A stretch of 64,000 nucleotides of DNA. It comes from Pseudonocardia nematodicida. GTDB taxonomy: Bacteria; Actinomycetota; Actinomycetes; Mycobacteriales; Pseudonocardiaceae. The notes under the pieces are model-generated. The model did not search any database. It was not told the DNA's origin and worked only from the letters and a program-made list of their open reading frames with translations. Where the stretch lies: assembly GCF_040105385.1 (NCBI RefSeq), contig NZ_JBEDNQ010000001.1, positions 124,001 through 188,000 on the forward strand. The letters run 5' to 3'. Below, in pieces: positions 25,484 through 33,739 of the stretch (position 1 is the first letter of the stretch; the number at the start of each line of letters is the position of its first letter). The translations under genes and the position numbers were made by a program.

Positions 25484-26377
25484 TCAGTCGAGACCGGCGA
25501 GGTAGGTGGGGTTGTCGACGACCATCCGCCGGAGGTCGGACTCCGCGATGCCGTGGTCGAGCAGGGCCGTGACGACCTCGATGAAGCCGTCGACCGGGCG
25601 GGTGCGCCCGAGCTGGCCGAGGTCCGAGGCGAGCAGGGTCCGCTCGACACCGACCGCCTCGATCCACTCCAGCAGGACCTCGAGCCCGAAGTGCGGGTGG
25701 TCGTCGGGCAGGTACATGCCGACCTCGTGCTCCATGAACACGCCCTGGTCGGCGAGCGCCACGCCCTGGGCGACGGTGAGGTCGCTGATGAAGTTGGGGT
25801 GGCTGGCGACCATCCGCTCGACGCCGCGTTCGCGGCCGAGGGCGAACAGCTCGGCCATGTCGTCGGGGTGCAGGTGGCCGCCGTTGAGGATGGTCCCGGT
25901 CTCGGCGACGACGTCGGCGACCTGCGCCACCTCCGGCCGGAGCCGGCCCTCGTCGTCGTGGATCAGCACCGGGACGGTGGTCAGCTCGACGCTGCTGCGC
26001 GGGAAGCCGCCGGCGAGTGCCTCCTCCTGGAACTGGATGTGGCGCCGCGAGGAGAAGGTCGGGAACCACACCACCTTCCCGCCCATCCGCAGGCACATCT
26101 CGACCGCGTACGGGTTGATCCCGCCGACCTGGTTGTTGAGGACGATCCCGCCGAACACCTGCGTCGGGATGCCCTCGAAGGACCGGTGCGCGGCCTTGAG
26201 GTCCATGACGGTGTTGTGGTGGTGGGACTTGGCGACGAACGCCCGCATGTTGATCCGCGCGCCGTCACGGGCGCCCTCGACGTGGTCGAACTCGCGGGGG
26301 AAGGGACCCGGCCCGGAGTGGCAGTGCAGGTCGACCATCCCGTCCAGGATCCGGGCGACGGTGGGGCTGGGTTCCAT
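25484..26377 (-). CDS. DUF6282-type metallohydrolase-like protein (second copy)
   Basis: A 297-residue paralogue of the protein at 16842-17729, with the same order of candidate ligands: H18 and H20 in VDLHCHSGP, KSHHHNT, NGGHLHPDD, ASHPNF and LASDLGQ. The two proteins match along their whole length with few gaps. This copy is the first gene of the leftward unit, 282 bases from the divergent IclR gene. Having the two copies at the first and last positions suggests either two successive hydrolyses or related substrates. The biochemical function is unknown. Confidence 0.8.
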   Translation of the reverse strand: MEPSPTVARILDGMVDLHCHSGPGPFPREFDHVEGARDGARINMRAFVAKSHHHNTVMDLKAAHRSFEGIPTQVFGGIVLNNQVGGINPYAVEMCLRMGGKVVWFPTFSSRRHIQFQEEALAGGFPRSSVELTTVPVLIHDDEGRLRPEVAQVADVVAETGTILNGGHLHPDDMAELFALGRERGVERMVASHPNFISDLTVAQGVALADQGVFMEHEVGMYLPDDHPHFGLEVLLEWIEAVGVERTLLASDLGQLGRTRPVDGFIEVVTALLDHGIAESDLRRMVVDNPTYLAGLD

Positions 26378-26421
26378 CAGGCGTTCTCCAGACGTCGGTG
26401 TCGACGACTAGACTGATGTTC

Positions 26422-26629
26422 GTTCTGTGAACTGTCAACACACGATATGAACTTGATGGTTGCGCAGTGAGGCTCCAAACGGACCTTTCGGTCAGATCTT
26501 GCTGGGCAAACAGGGTGCAGAGCGCGAGATCTCGGTCCAGTGTCGTTCACATGAAGGTTGCAGTGTTCACATGGCGCAGGTACGGTCCCGGTGCTGCCGA
26601 TCACATCGCGCAGAATGCGAGGCGTGAAC
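26422..26629. promoter_or_regulatory. divergent control region with repeated GTTCAC motifs
   Basis: The gap between the second DUF6282 gene and the IclR gene holds four copies of GTTCAC or its complement: 26427-26432 (complement, part of the palindrome GTTC-TGT-GAAC at 26422-26432), 26545-26550, 26565-26570 and 26624-26629 (complement). The middle two extend to GTTCACATG and are exactly 20 bases apart, on the same face of the helix. A palindrome plus spaced direct repeats is the operator layout known for IclR-family regulators such as PcaU. The assignment to the adjacent regulator is inference. Confidence 0.55.
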
Positions 26630-26659
26630 AGCAGGTCTTCCTCACGAACGGAGCGACGG

Positions 26660-27433
26660 ATGAGCGACGGCGACGAGGACGTGCGCTCCGGCGGCTCGGA
26701 CATCCGGGCGGTCGACCGGGCCGCCCAGATCCTGGCGCTGTTCGGGCCGCACACCCCGGAGCTGACGGCGGCCGAGGCCGCCGACCGTCTCGATCTCAAC
26801 CGGACGACGGCCTACCGCTACTGCACGTCGCTGGTCGCGGCGGGCCTGCTCGAGCGCGGACAGACCCAGGGGAGCTTCGTCCCCGGTGCGCTGCTGCTGC
26901 AGCTCGGCACGTTCGCACTGGGCCGCCAGACCGTGCTGGAACTGGCCCCCGCCCACATGCGGGAGCTGTGCGCGGTCACCCGGCTGACGACCGTGCTGAG
27001 TCTGTGGGGGTCGGCCGGCCCGATCGTCTCGCGGGTGGAGGAGGACTCGACCCGGACCGTGCTCGTGACCGTGCGGGTCGGCACCCAGCTGACCCTCACC
27101 TCCGCCCAGGCCAAGATCTTCCTGGCGCACACGCCCGACCAGTTGCGGGTCGACCGGTTGGTCGGCGGAGTGCCCGACGACCGTCGAGCGGACCTGGTCG
27201 CCGAGATCCGCGGGCTCGCCGGGACCGACCGCGTCGCGATGAGCCCGGACGGGTTCGGGGTCCACGCGATCGCCGCCCCGGTGTTCGCCGAGCACGGGAT
27301 CTGCGCCGCGATCGCCCTGATCGCGACCGACGACCTGCTCCCGCTCGACGACAGCTCGACCGCAGCCACCCATCTGAGGGAGACCGCCCGCGCGCTCAGC
27401 AAGGCGATGGGCGCACCGCCCCGCCCGACCTGA
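26660..27433 (+). CDS. IclR-family transcriptional regulator
   Basis: A 257-residue regulator. The N-terminal winged helix is seen in IRAVDRAAQILALFGPHTPELTAAEAADRLDLNRTTAYRYCTSL, and the C-terminal effector domain runs from about residue 90 to the end, with the family's AHMRELCAVT and FGVHAIAAPVFAEHG segments. I prefer the ATG at 26660 (GGAG nine bases before it); an upstream GTG at 26624 is possible. It lies between two divergent units, the leftward CoA-ester genes and the rightward PotABCD-like importer, and probably responds to an intermediate of that pathway. Confidence 0.92.
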   Translation: MSDGDEDVRSGGSDIRAVDRAAQILALFGPHTPELTAAEAADRLDLNRTTAYRYCTSLVAAGLLERGQTQGSFVPGALLLQLGTFALGRQTVLELAPAHMRELCAVTRLTTVLSLWGSAGPIVSRVEEDSTRTVLVTVRVGTQLTLTSAQAKIFLAHTPDQLRVDRLVGGVPDDRRADLVAEIRGLAGTDRVAMSPDGFGVHAIAAPVFAEHGICAAIALIATDDLLPLDDSSTAATHLRETARALSKAMGAPPRPT

Positions 27434-27486
27434 CGAGGCGTTCGGGGACCTCCCCACCTCGACCTGTGTGACACGAAGGAGTGCTC

Positions 27487-28533
27487 ATGCTCAGGAGACG
27501 TCGTGCCGTCGTGCCGATCGTCGCCGCCGTCCTGGCCGTCTCGTCGTGCGGTGTCGGCGTCGAGCCGGACCCGGACACGCTGACGTACGCCTCGTTCGGC
27601 GGAACCTTCACCGCGGGCCAGCAGGCCGCCTGGCAGGAACCGTGGACCGAGGCGACCGGCATGAGGTTCGCGAACACCTCACCGTCGGACCCCGTGCTGA
27701 TCCGCGCCCAGGTCGGTACCGGGTCGGTGCTCTGGGACCTCGCCGACGTGACGCCCTACTTCGCCCGCCAGTACTGCGGCGAGCTGGTCGAGCCGCTGGA
27801 CCTGCCCGACGTCGACCGGAGCCAGTACGACCCGTCCCTGATCGGGGACTGCTACTTCGGTGCCTACCGCTTCGGACTCCTCATCAGCTACGACACCGAG
27901 CGCTGGCCGGATCCCGAGACCGCCCCGAGGACCGTCGCCGACTTCTTCGACCCCGTGAAGTTCCCCGGTCGCCGCGGCGTGGTGTCCGACGTCGCCAACG
28001 GGATGCTCGAGTACGGGGCGCTCGCCGACGGGGTCGCACCCGAGGACCTCTACCCGCTCGACGTCGACCGGGCCTTCACCTCCTGGGACCGGATCAAGGA
28101 CGACACGACCTTCGCCGCGAACAACGGCGCGCTGCTGCAGCAGGCCACCGGCGGGCAGGTCGACATGATGATGCTCGTCTCGGCCCGCACGGCCGCGGTC
28201 ATGGACGAGGGCGCGCCCTTCACCCCCGTGTGGGACACCACCATGATCAGCTTCAACACCCTCGTCGTCCCGAAGGGTGCGCCGAACCGGGACAAGGCGA
28301 TGGACTTCCTCGAGTTCGTGCTGCGGCCCGAGCAGTCGGCCAAGTTCGCCGAGCTCACCGGGACCTCCCCCACGAACGACGCGGCCCGGCCGCACCTCAA
28401 GGGCAACGAGGGCCGGGTCGACGCCATGAACCCGTCGGTCAACACCGGCCGCAGCATCACCACCGACCCCGAGTGGTGGGGCGAGCACTACACCGAGGTG
28501 GCCGAGCGCTACCTGGGCTGGCTGAACGGATGA
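27487..28533 (+). CDS. ABC transporter substrate-binding lipoprotein (PotD-like)
   Basis: A 348-residue extracellular binding protein. The N-terminus MLRRRRAVVPIVAAVLAVSSC has a basic stretch, a hydrophobic core and a lipobox Cys at C21. The body is of the family 1 spermidine/putrescine type (for example LTYASFGGTFTAGQQAAWQ and TMISFNTLVVPKGAPN). I chose the ATG at 27487 because AAGGAG ends five bases before it; the GTG at 27481 would overlap that site. With the following three genes it forms a complete importer. The substrate is not necessarily a polyamine. Confidence 0.9.
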   Translation: MLRRRRAVVPIVAAVLAVSSCGVGVEPDPDTLTYASFGGTFTAGQQAAWQEPWTEATGMRFANTSPSDPVLIRAQVGTGSVLWDLADVTPYFARQYCGELVEPLDLPDVDRSQYDPSLIGDCYFGAYRFGLLISYDTERWPDPETAPRTVADFFDPVKFPGRRGVVSDVANGMLEYGALADGVAPEDLYPLDVDRAFTSWDRIKDDTTFAANNGALLQQATGGQVDMMMLVSARTAAVMDEGAPFTPVWDTTMISFNTLVVPKGAPNRDKAMDFLEFVLRPEQSAKFAELTGTSPTNDAARPHLKGNEGRVDAMNPSVNTGRSITTDPEWWGEHYTEVAERYLGWLNG

Positions 28534-29438
28534 GCGCCATGACCACGACCACGCGGACCTCGCCGCCCGGCGCCGCGCCCCGGCGGCCGCGGGGCGGCCG
28601 TGGGCGCGGGGCCGGCGCGCTGGTCGTGCCCGCCCTGGCCCTGATGGGGGCCGCCGTCCTGCTCCCGCTGTTCCTCAGCTTCCTGCGCAGCGTCACCGAG
28701 CCGTCGCCGGGACTGTCGAACTACGCCGCGCTGCTGACCGACGGCGTCACACTCACGATCTTCAGCCGCACCGTGCTGGTGGCCGCCGCTGTCACGCTGG
28801 CCACGCTGGTCATCGGCTACCCGTACGCCTACCTGATGACCCGGGTCGGTGGCACCGCGCGGCTGCTCATGGTGGCCGCCGTCCTGGTGCCCTTCTGGAC
28901 CTCGATGACCGCCCGCAACTTCGCCTGGCTGATCCTCGAGCAGCGCGAGGGCCCGATCGACCGGGCGCTGCAGACGATCGGCATCGACGGTGCCGTGCTG
29001 CTCGGCTCCGCATGGGGGGTCGGGCTCGCGATGACCCAGGTGATGCTGCCGTTCATGGTGCTACCGCTCTACAGCGCGATGTCCGGCATCGACCGGAAGC
29101 TGCTCCTGGCGGCGCAGGGACTCGGGTCCCGGCCGCTGACCGCGTTCCGCCGGGTCTTCCTGCCGCTCTCCCGCGGCGGGATGATCTCCGGCGGGATCCT
29201 GGTCTTCGCGCTCAGCTCCGGGTTCTACGTCACCCCCGCCATCCTGGGCTCTCCACAGCAGTCGATGGTCGCCCAGCTGCTCGCCCAGCGGACGAACCAG
29301 TTGCTCGACTTCGCCGCCGCCGGGGCGCTCGGCACCGTCGTGCTGGTGTTCACGCTGCTGCTCGTGTCACTCGCCGGACGCTTCGGCGGCTCGGCCACGG
29401 CCCTCGGTGGCGCCGTGCAGGCCAAGGGAGGTCGCTGA
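28530..29438 (+). CDS. ABC transporter permease (PotB-like)
   Basis: A 302-residue membrane protein with six predicted hydrophobic segments after an Arg/Pro-rich cytoplasmic tail. The EAA-type loop reads AAQGLGSRPLTAFRRVFLPLS. The ATG at 28530 overlaps the stop of the binding-protein gene (ATGA), which indicates coupled translation. It belongs to the PotB/HisM permease type and pairs with the next permease. Confidence 0.9.
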   Translation: MSAMTTTTRTSPPGAAPRRPRGGRGRGAGALVVPALALMGAAVLLPLFLSFLRSVTEPSPGLSNYAALLTDGVTLTIFSRTVLVAAAVTLATLVIGYPYAYLMTRVGGTARLLMVAAVLVPFWTSMTARNFAWLILEQREGPIDRALQTIGIDGAVLLGSAWGVGLAMTQVMLPFMVLPLYSAMSGIDRKLLLAAQGLGSRPLTAFRRVFLPLSRGGMISGGILVFALSSGFYVTPAILGSPQQSMVAQLLAQRTNQLLDFAAAGALGTVVLVFTLLLVSLAGRFGGSATALGGAVQAKGGR

Positions 29439-30325
29439 TGAGCGCGCCACCACAGGACCGGACCCGTCCGGCGGCGACGACCCGCACCGGGCATTCCGCG
29501 CCACGACGGTCCCGCCGGCCGGTGGACTCCGTGCCCGTCTGGCTGAAGGCCGTCGGCGTCGTGGTCGCGGCGTTGTTCGTACTCCCCACGCTCGTCGTCG
29601 TCCCGATGAGCTTCACCGCGGGCGGCACGTTCCGGTTCCCGCCCGCGGAGCTCTCGACGCAGTGGTACGAGAGCTTCTTCACCGACCCGCGCTGGACCGC
29701 GGCGGTCGGCAACACCGTCCAGGTCGCGCTGACGGTCATGGTGCTCGCGACCGTCCTGGGCACCGCGGCCGCCGTCGGGCTGAGCCGGATGCGCTCCCGC
29801 TGGGCCGGCCTGTTGCGCGCGACGCTCATGCTGCCGCTGGTGTCCCCGGGCATCGTGATCGCGGTCGCCGTCTACGTCTCCTACCTGCAGTGGCGGCTCG
29901 TCGGCACCTTCGGCGGCTACGTGCTCGTGCACACCGCCATGGCGATCCCGTTCGTCCTGGTCTCGGTCGGGGCCAGCCTCGGCGGATTCGACAACCGGCT
30001 GCTGCTCGCGGCCCAGTCCCTCGGCGCGACGCCCTGGCGGGCGTTCCGGACCGTGCAGCTGCGGCTGATCGCGCCGGGCGTCGTGTCCGGTGCCGTGTTC
30101 GCGTTCGTCACCTCGCTCGACGAGGTCGTGGTGGCGTTGTTCCTACGGGCCCCGCAGTTCGAGACGCTCCCGGTCCGGATGTTCAACAGCGTGACCGTGG
30201 AGATCGACCCGACGGTCGCCGCGGCGTCGTCGATGCTCGTCGTGCTGGTCACCGCACTGATCCTCTTCCCCCAGGTGTTCCGCCTGCTGCGCCGCCGGCG
30301 GTCGAACGGAAAGGCCATGTCATGA
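29438..30325 (+). CDS. ABC transporter permease (PotC-like)
   Basis: A 295-residue membrane protein. After a basic cytoplasmic tail come six hydrophobic segments, with an EAA-type loop AAQSLGATPWRAFRTVQLRLI and the downstream SLDEVVVALFL stretch typical of PotC. The ATG shares one base with the preceding stop (TGATG). It completes the membrane channel of the importer. Confidence 0.9.
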   Translation: MSAPPQDRTRPAATTRTGHSAPRRSRRPVDSVPVWLKAVGVVVAALFVLPTLVVVPMSFTAGGTFRFPPAELSTQWYESFFTDPRWTAAVGNTVQVALTVMVLATVLGTAAAVGLSRMRSRWAGLLRATLMLPLVSPGIVIAVAVYVSYLQWRLVGTFGGYVLVHTAMAIPFVLVSVGASLGGFDNRLLLAAQSLGATPWRAFRTVQLRLIAPGVVSGAVFAFVTSLDEVVVALFLRAPQFETLPVRMFNSVTVEIDPTVAAASSMLVVLVTALILFPQVFRLLRRRRSNGKAMS

Positions 30326-31446
30326 CGAGCACGACCGCCACCCGGGCCGAGGCGGGGTCCCGGACGCCCGGCATCCACATCTCGCTGGCCGGGGCGACCA
30401 AGGACTACGGCCTGGCGCGGCCCGCCGTCGCCGACGTCGACCTGGAGATCGCGTCGGGCGAGTTCGTGTCGCTGCTCGGACCGTCCGGCTCGGGGAAGAC
30501 CACCACCCTGAACCTCATCTCCGGTCTGGAGACCCTCACCCGGGGGACGGTCAGCTTCGACGGCACCGACGTCAGCGATGTGCCGGCCCACCGGCGCAAC
30601 CTCGGGATGCTCTTCCAGAGCTACGCCCTGTTCCCGCACATGACGGTCGCGCAGAACATCGCCTACCCGCTGCGCGAACGGAAGGTGGGCAGGGCGGAGA
30701 TCCGTCGCAAGGTCGCCGAGGTCCTCGGGCTGGTCCAGCTCGAGGGACGCGACGACAACCTGCCGAAGCAGCTCTCCGGTGGCCAGCAGCAACGGGTCGC
30801 GCTGGCCCGGGCGATCGTCTTCGGCCCGGGTGCCCTGCTGCTCGACGAGCCGCTCGGCGCGCTGGACAAGAACCTGCGCGGCGCGCTGCAGACCGAGCTG
30901 CGCCGGATCCACCGTGAGGTGGGCTCGACCTTCGTGTTCGTCACCCACGACCAGGAGGAGGCGATGACGATGTCCGACCGCATCGTGCTCTTCCACGAGG
31001 GGGGCGTCGAGCAGGTCGGTTCCCCGCGCGATCTCTACGAGGCACCCGACACCCTGTTCGCGGCACGGTTCCTCGGCGAGGCCAACACACTGGAGGTCGA
31101 GGGGGATCCGGCCTCCGGCACGGTCACCCACCGCGGCGTGTCCTGGGCGGTCCCGGCCGGTGTGGTGTCGCCCGAGGTGGCACGCCGCCCCGTGTCGACG
31201 CTGCACGTGGTCGTGCGCCCGGAGGCCGTGCAGGTGGGCACCGGGGAGGTCCCGGCCGGGCGGGCGGGTGTCGAGCTGCGGGTCCGCGACGTCGAGTACG
31301 TCGGGCACTTCGTCCGCGTGCTCGGCAACGGCCCGGGGGGCGAGCCGCTGACCGCGAAGCTCCCCGCGGGCGCGTCCCCGGTCGCTGCCGGGGACCGGGT
31401 CACGTTCAGCTGGGACGGGGCGGACCAGCGGCTGGTGCCCGCGTGA
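30322..31446 (+). CDS. ABC transporter ATP-binding protein (PotA-like)
   Basis: A 374-residue ATPase. Walker A is GPSGSGKTT, the signature is QLSGGQQQRVALARAI, Walker B is ALLLDEPLGALD and the switch is FVTHDQEEA. The C-terminal 120 residues form the TOBE regulatory domain usual in spermidine/putrescine and sulfate importers. The ATG overlaps the previous stop (ATGA), and its own stop overlaps the GTG of the flavoprotein gene (GTGA). It energises uptake through the PotB/PotC-like channel. Confidence 0.93.
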   Translation: MTSTTATRAEAGSRTPGIHISLAGATKDYGLARPAVADVDLEIASGEFVSLLGPSGSGKTTTLNLISGLETLTRGTVSFDGTDVSDVPAHRRNLGMLFQSYALFPHMTVAQNIAYPLRERKVGRAEIRRKVAEVLGLVQLEGRDDNLPKQLSGGQQQRVALARAIVFGPGALLLDEPLGALDKNLRGALQTELRRIHREVGSTFVFVTHDQEEAMTMSDRIVLFHEGGVEQVGSPRDLYEAPDTLFAARFLGEANTLEVEGDPASGTVTHRGVSWAVPAGVVSPEVARRPVSTLHVVVRPEAVQVGTGEVPAGRAGVELRVRDVEYVGHFVRVLGNGPGGEPLTAKLPAGASPVAAGDRVTFSWDGADQRLVPA

Positions 31447-32495
31447 CGGCCGATCCGCGGCTCGCCACCGACATCGGCGGCGTACGGTTCGCCAACCCGG
31501 TCTGGGTCGGCGCCTCGGAGCTGACGATGACCGTCGAGGGCATGGTCCGGTGCGCGGCGGCGGGTGCCGGTGCGGTCGTCGCGAAGTCGGTGAACGAGAG
31601 CGAGGCGGCCCGGCGTCAGCTCGCCGTCGCCGACTACGCGTTCGTCGACGACGCGCGACGGCACGTCGACACCCCCCGCGCCGCCCCGGACTCCGCGCTG
31701 CTGAACCGGTCCGGGCTGGGGCGGCACGATCCCGACGCCTGGGTGGAGATGCTGTCCGTGGCCCGTCCACGGATGGAGCAGCACGGCAGCGTGCTCGTCG
31801 GCAGCGTCGTCGTCGGTGACCTCGACGCCGCACCGGGCGTGGTCCGGTCGATCGGTGCGGTGACCGACCACGTCGAGCTCAACGTCGGAGCGCCGCACGG
31901 CCGGGAGGTGCGGACCGGCGCCGTGCGCCAGATCGGATCCGCCGAGCAGGTCGAGCAGGTCGTGCGCGCGTCGCGGGCGGTCTGCCCCGGCCTGCTGCTG
32001 GTCAAGCTCGGCGACATCGGGCCGGCGTTGCCCGGAGCGGTCGCCGCGGCCCGCCGGGCCGGTGCCGACGCGGTGGTGCTCGTCGGCCGGTCCAACGGGT
32101 TCCTGCCCGATGTGGACACCCTGCGGCCGGTGCTCGGCTCCTGGGGTGCCTGGTCGGCGCCGTCGAGCCTGCCGTCATCGCTGTACGCGGTGAGCAAGGC
32201 GTACCGGGCGGCCCCCGGTGCTCCGGTCGTCGGTACCAACGGGGCCCGAGGTGGGGACGACGTGTTCCGTTTCCTGCTCAGTGGCGCGGTCGCCTGTGAA
32301 CTGGTGACGTCGGTCTGGCTCGAGGGGCCGGGCGCGATCGGCCGGACGATCGGCGAGCTGTCCGCCCGGCTCGACCGGACCGGGGTGGCCGCCGTGCCCG
32401 ATGCGGTCGGTGTCGCGGTCTCCCACGCCCGGGAGTACGACGAGATCGACCCCGTTCCCGGCGCCCCCGAGGCCTGGGAACGCTGGACACGGTGA
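31443..32495 (+). CDS. dihydroorotate dehydrogenase-like FMN-binding protein
   Basis: A 350-residue TIM-barrel flavoprotein. FANPVWVGASELT and the AGAGAVVAKSV segment resemble the FMN-binding start of class 1 dihydroorotate dehydrogenases. VELNVGAPHG stands in place of the LNxSCPN loop, and PVVGTNGARGGDDVFRFLLSGAVACELVTSV matches the phosphate-binding end of the barrel. The active-site loop is different from PyrD, so orotate synthesis is unlikely. It is the fifth gene of the importer unit, with a GTGA overlap, so it probably reduces or oxidises the imported compound, perhaps like PreA in reductive pyrimidine breakdown. Confidence 0.8.
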   Translation: MTADPRLATDIGGVRFANPVWVGASELTMTVEGMVRCAAAGAGAVVAKSVNESEAARRQLAVADYAFVDDARRHVDTPRAAPDSALLNRSGLGRHDPDAWVEMLSVARPRMEQHGSVLVGSVVVGDLDAAPGVVRSIGAVTDHVELNVGAPHGREVRTGAVRQIGSAEQVEQVVRASRAVCPGLLLVKLGDIGPALPGAVAAARRAGADAVVLVGRSNGFLPDVDTLRPVLGSWGAWSAPSSLPSSLYAVSKAYRAAPGAPVVGTNGARGGDDVFRFLLSGAVACELVTSVWLEGPGAIGRTIGELSARLDRTGVAAVPDAVGVAVSHAREYDEIDPVPGAPEAWERWTR

Positions 32496-33241
32496 AGGGC
32501 GATCGGGGATCGCCCCCGGACGTGACGACGGCGGCCGTTCCGGATGACCGCTTCGGCGTGCGGAGCTCCCGGCGTCCCGCCGGCGAGCTCCGCGGGATGC
32601 GTGCGGGCACCCGGGATCGGACGGCACCGGCTCCGGCGTCGGTGCTCATCATGTCGGCACAGCCGCTGGTCCGGATCGGGATACGCAGCCTGTTCGACGG
32701 GGTCGGCGGGACCCGGGTCGTCGCCGACTGCGCGACGGTGCCCGACGCGGTGGTGGAGGCGGAGCGTCTGCGTCCCGATCTGGTCGTACTCGACGTGCCG
32801 GACGCCGCGGCGGCACAGCTGCAGCCCGACCAGGTCCGGCAGGTGCGCGGCCTGGGGTGTCCGGTGATCGTTCTGGTCGGGACGATGGCCGACCGGGCCC
32901 GGGTCGGTGCGTTCCTGCGTGCGGGGGCGACGACGATCCTGGGTCGGAACACCGATCCGGGCCGGCTCCGCTCCACCGCGATGACGGCCGTGCGCCGGTG
33001 CGCGGAGGCCGGCCCGACATCGCCGGGTGGACCCGCCTCCCCGCGTGACCCCGGTCTGACGCCCCGCGAGGTGGACGTGCTGACGCTGGTAGCGAAGGGC
33101 GAGTCCAACGCCGCGATGGCCGTCGGGCTGAACATCGCGGCCTCGACGGTGAAGTGGCACATGGCCAGGGCCGCGCGCAAGCTCGGCGCACGGAACCGCA
33201 CCGATCTCGCGATGCTCGCGGTACGGCTCGGCGTCGTGTGA
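32492..33241 (+). CDS. LuxR-type transcriptional regulator with degenerate receiver domain
   Basis: A 249-residue protein. The C-terminal 65 residues are a LuxR/NarL helix-turn-helix (LTPREVDVLTLVAKGESNAAMA...STVKWHMARAARKLGARNRTDL). The part from about residue 50 to 170 has the receiver fold of response regulators: the central Asp is kept (RPDLVVLDVPD), but the paired acidic residues after the first strand are Ser-Ala (VLIMSAQPLVRIG) and the switch Lys is Arg. Phosphorylation is therefore doubtful. The GTG at 32492 overlaps the flavoprotein stop (GTGA); a shorter start at 32597 is possible. Confidence 0.8.
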   Translation: MKGDRGSPPDVTTAAVPDDRFGVRSSRRPAGELRGMRAGTRDRTAPAPASVLIMSAQPLVRIGIRSLFDGVGGTRVVADCATVPDAVVEAERLRPDLVVLDVPDAAAAQLQPDQVRQVRGLGCPVIVLVGTMADRARVGAFLRAGATTILGRNTDPGRLRSTAMTAVRRCAEAGPTSPGGPASPRDPGLTPREVDVLTLVAKGESNAAMAVGLNIAASTVKWHMARAARKLGARNRTDLAMLAVRLGVV

Positions 33242-33287
33242 GCGGCCGGCCCCGGGGCCGCCGGCCGTCGCCGCGGTACGGCCGGGG

Positions 33288-33500
33288 TCAGTCCGGGACG
33301 ATGTCGGAGAGCCAGCCCTGCAGCTCCGCGGGCCGACGGTCGCAGTGCGGGCAGACGGCGACGGCCGCCGGCCTGCCGGCCGCGTTCACCAGATGGATCA
33401 GCTGCCGGACGTCCCGGCGCCCGCAGCAGCTGCAGGTCGACGCCCGGGTCGCCCGGAAGCCGCCGACCGGGCGCGCGTGGTGCTCGGTGTTCTCGTCCAT
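33288..33500 (-). CDS. small zinc-ribbon-like protein
   Basis: A 70-residue protein starting at the ATG at 33500. It has two Cys pairs: CSCCGRRD near residue 23 and CPHCDRR near residue 50, spaced as in a treble-clef or zinc-ribbon. No membrane segment. It is divergent from the HNH nuclease gene. I do not recognise a named family; it could be a small metal-binding or DNA-associated protein. A start 12 codons further upstream is open but has no clear ribosome site. Confidence 0.6.
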   Translation of the reverse strand: MDENTEHHARPVGGFRATRASTCSCCGRRDVRQLIHLVNAAGRPAAVAVCPHCDRRPAELQGWLSDIVPD

Positions 33501-33739
33501 GTGCCGTGTATAGCTGGGTGCAACGCTGCCCCACACCGTCCTGTGGCCGACCTTACGTCCGTTGTCACACAGGCGTTTCCGCTGGTTACGCAGGGGTGAC
33601 CGGAGGTCGCTCGGTGGATCACCGACGGTGCGCGCACCGGGAGGTCACCGCGTGTCGGCCGCACTATCACACTCGCGTAACCCGGCTTCCGTATGGTCGA
33701 CTGCATCCCACGGACCTCGTGCGTTCCGGAGGTGGTCGC

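Noticed and set aside
23785..25650. One long frame reading through the aldolase gene and upstream of it
   Set aside because: The part upstream of 24540 overlaps the cupin gene in another frame; the family N-terminus begins at the GTG at 24540.
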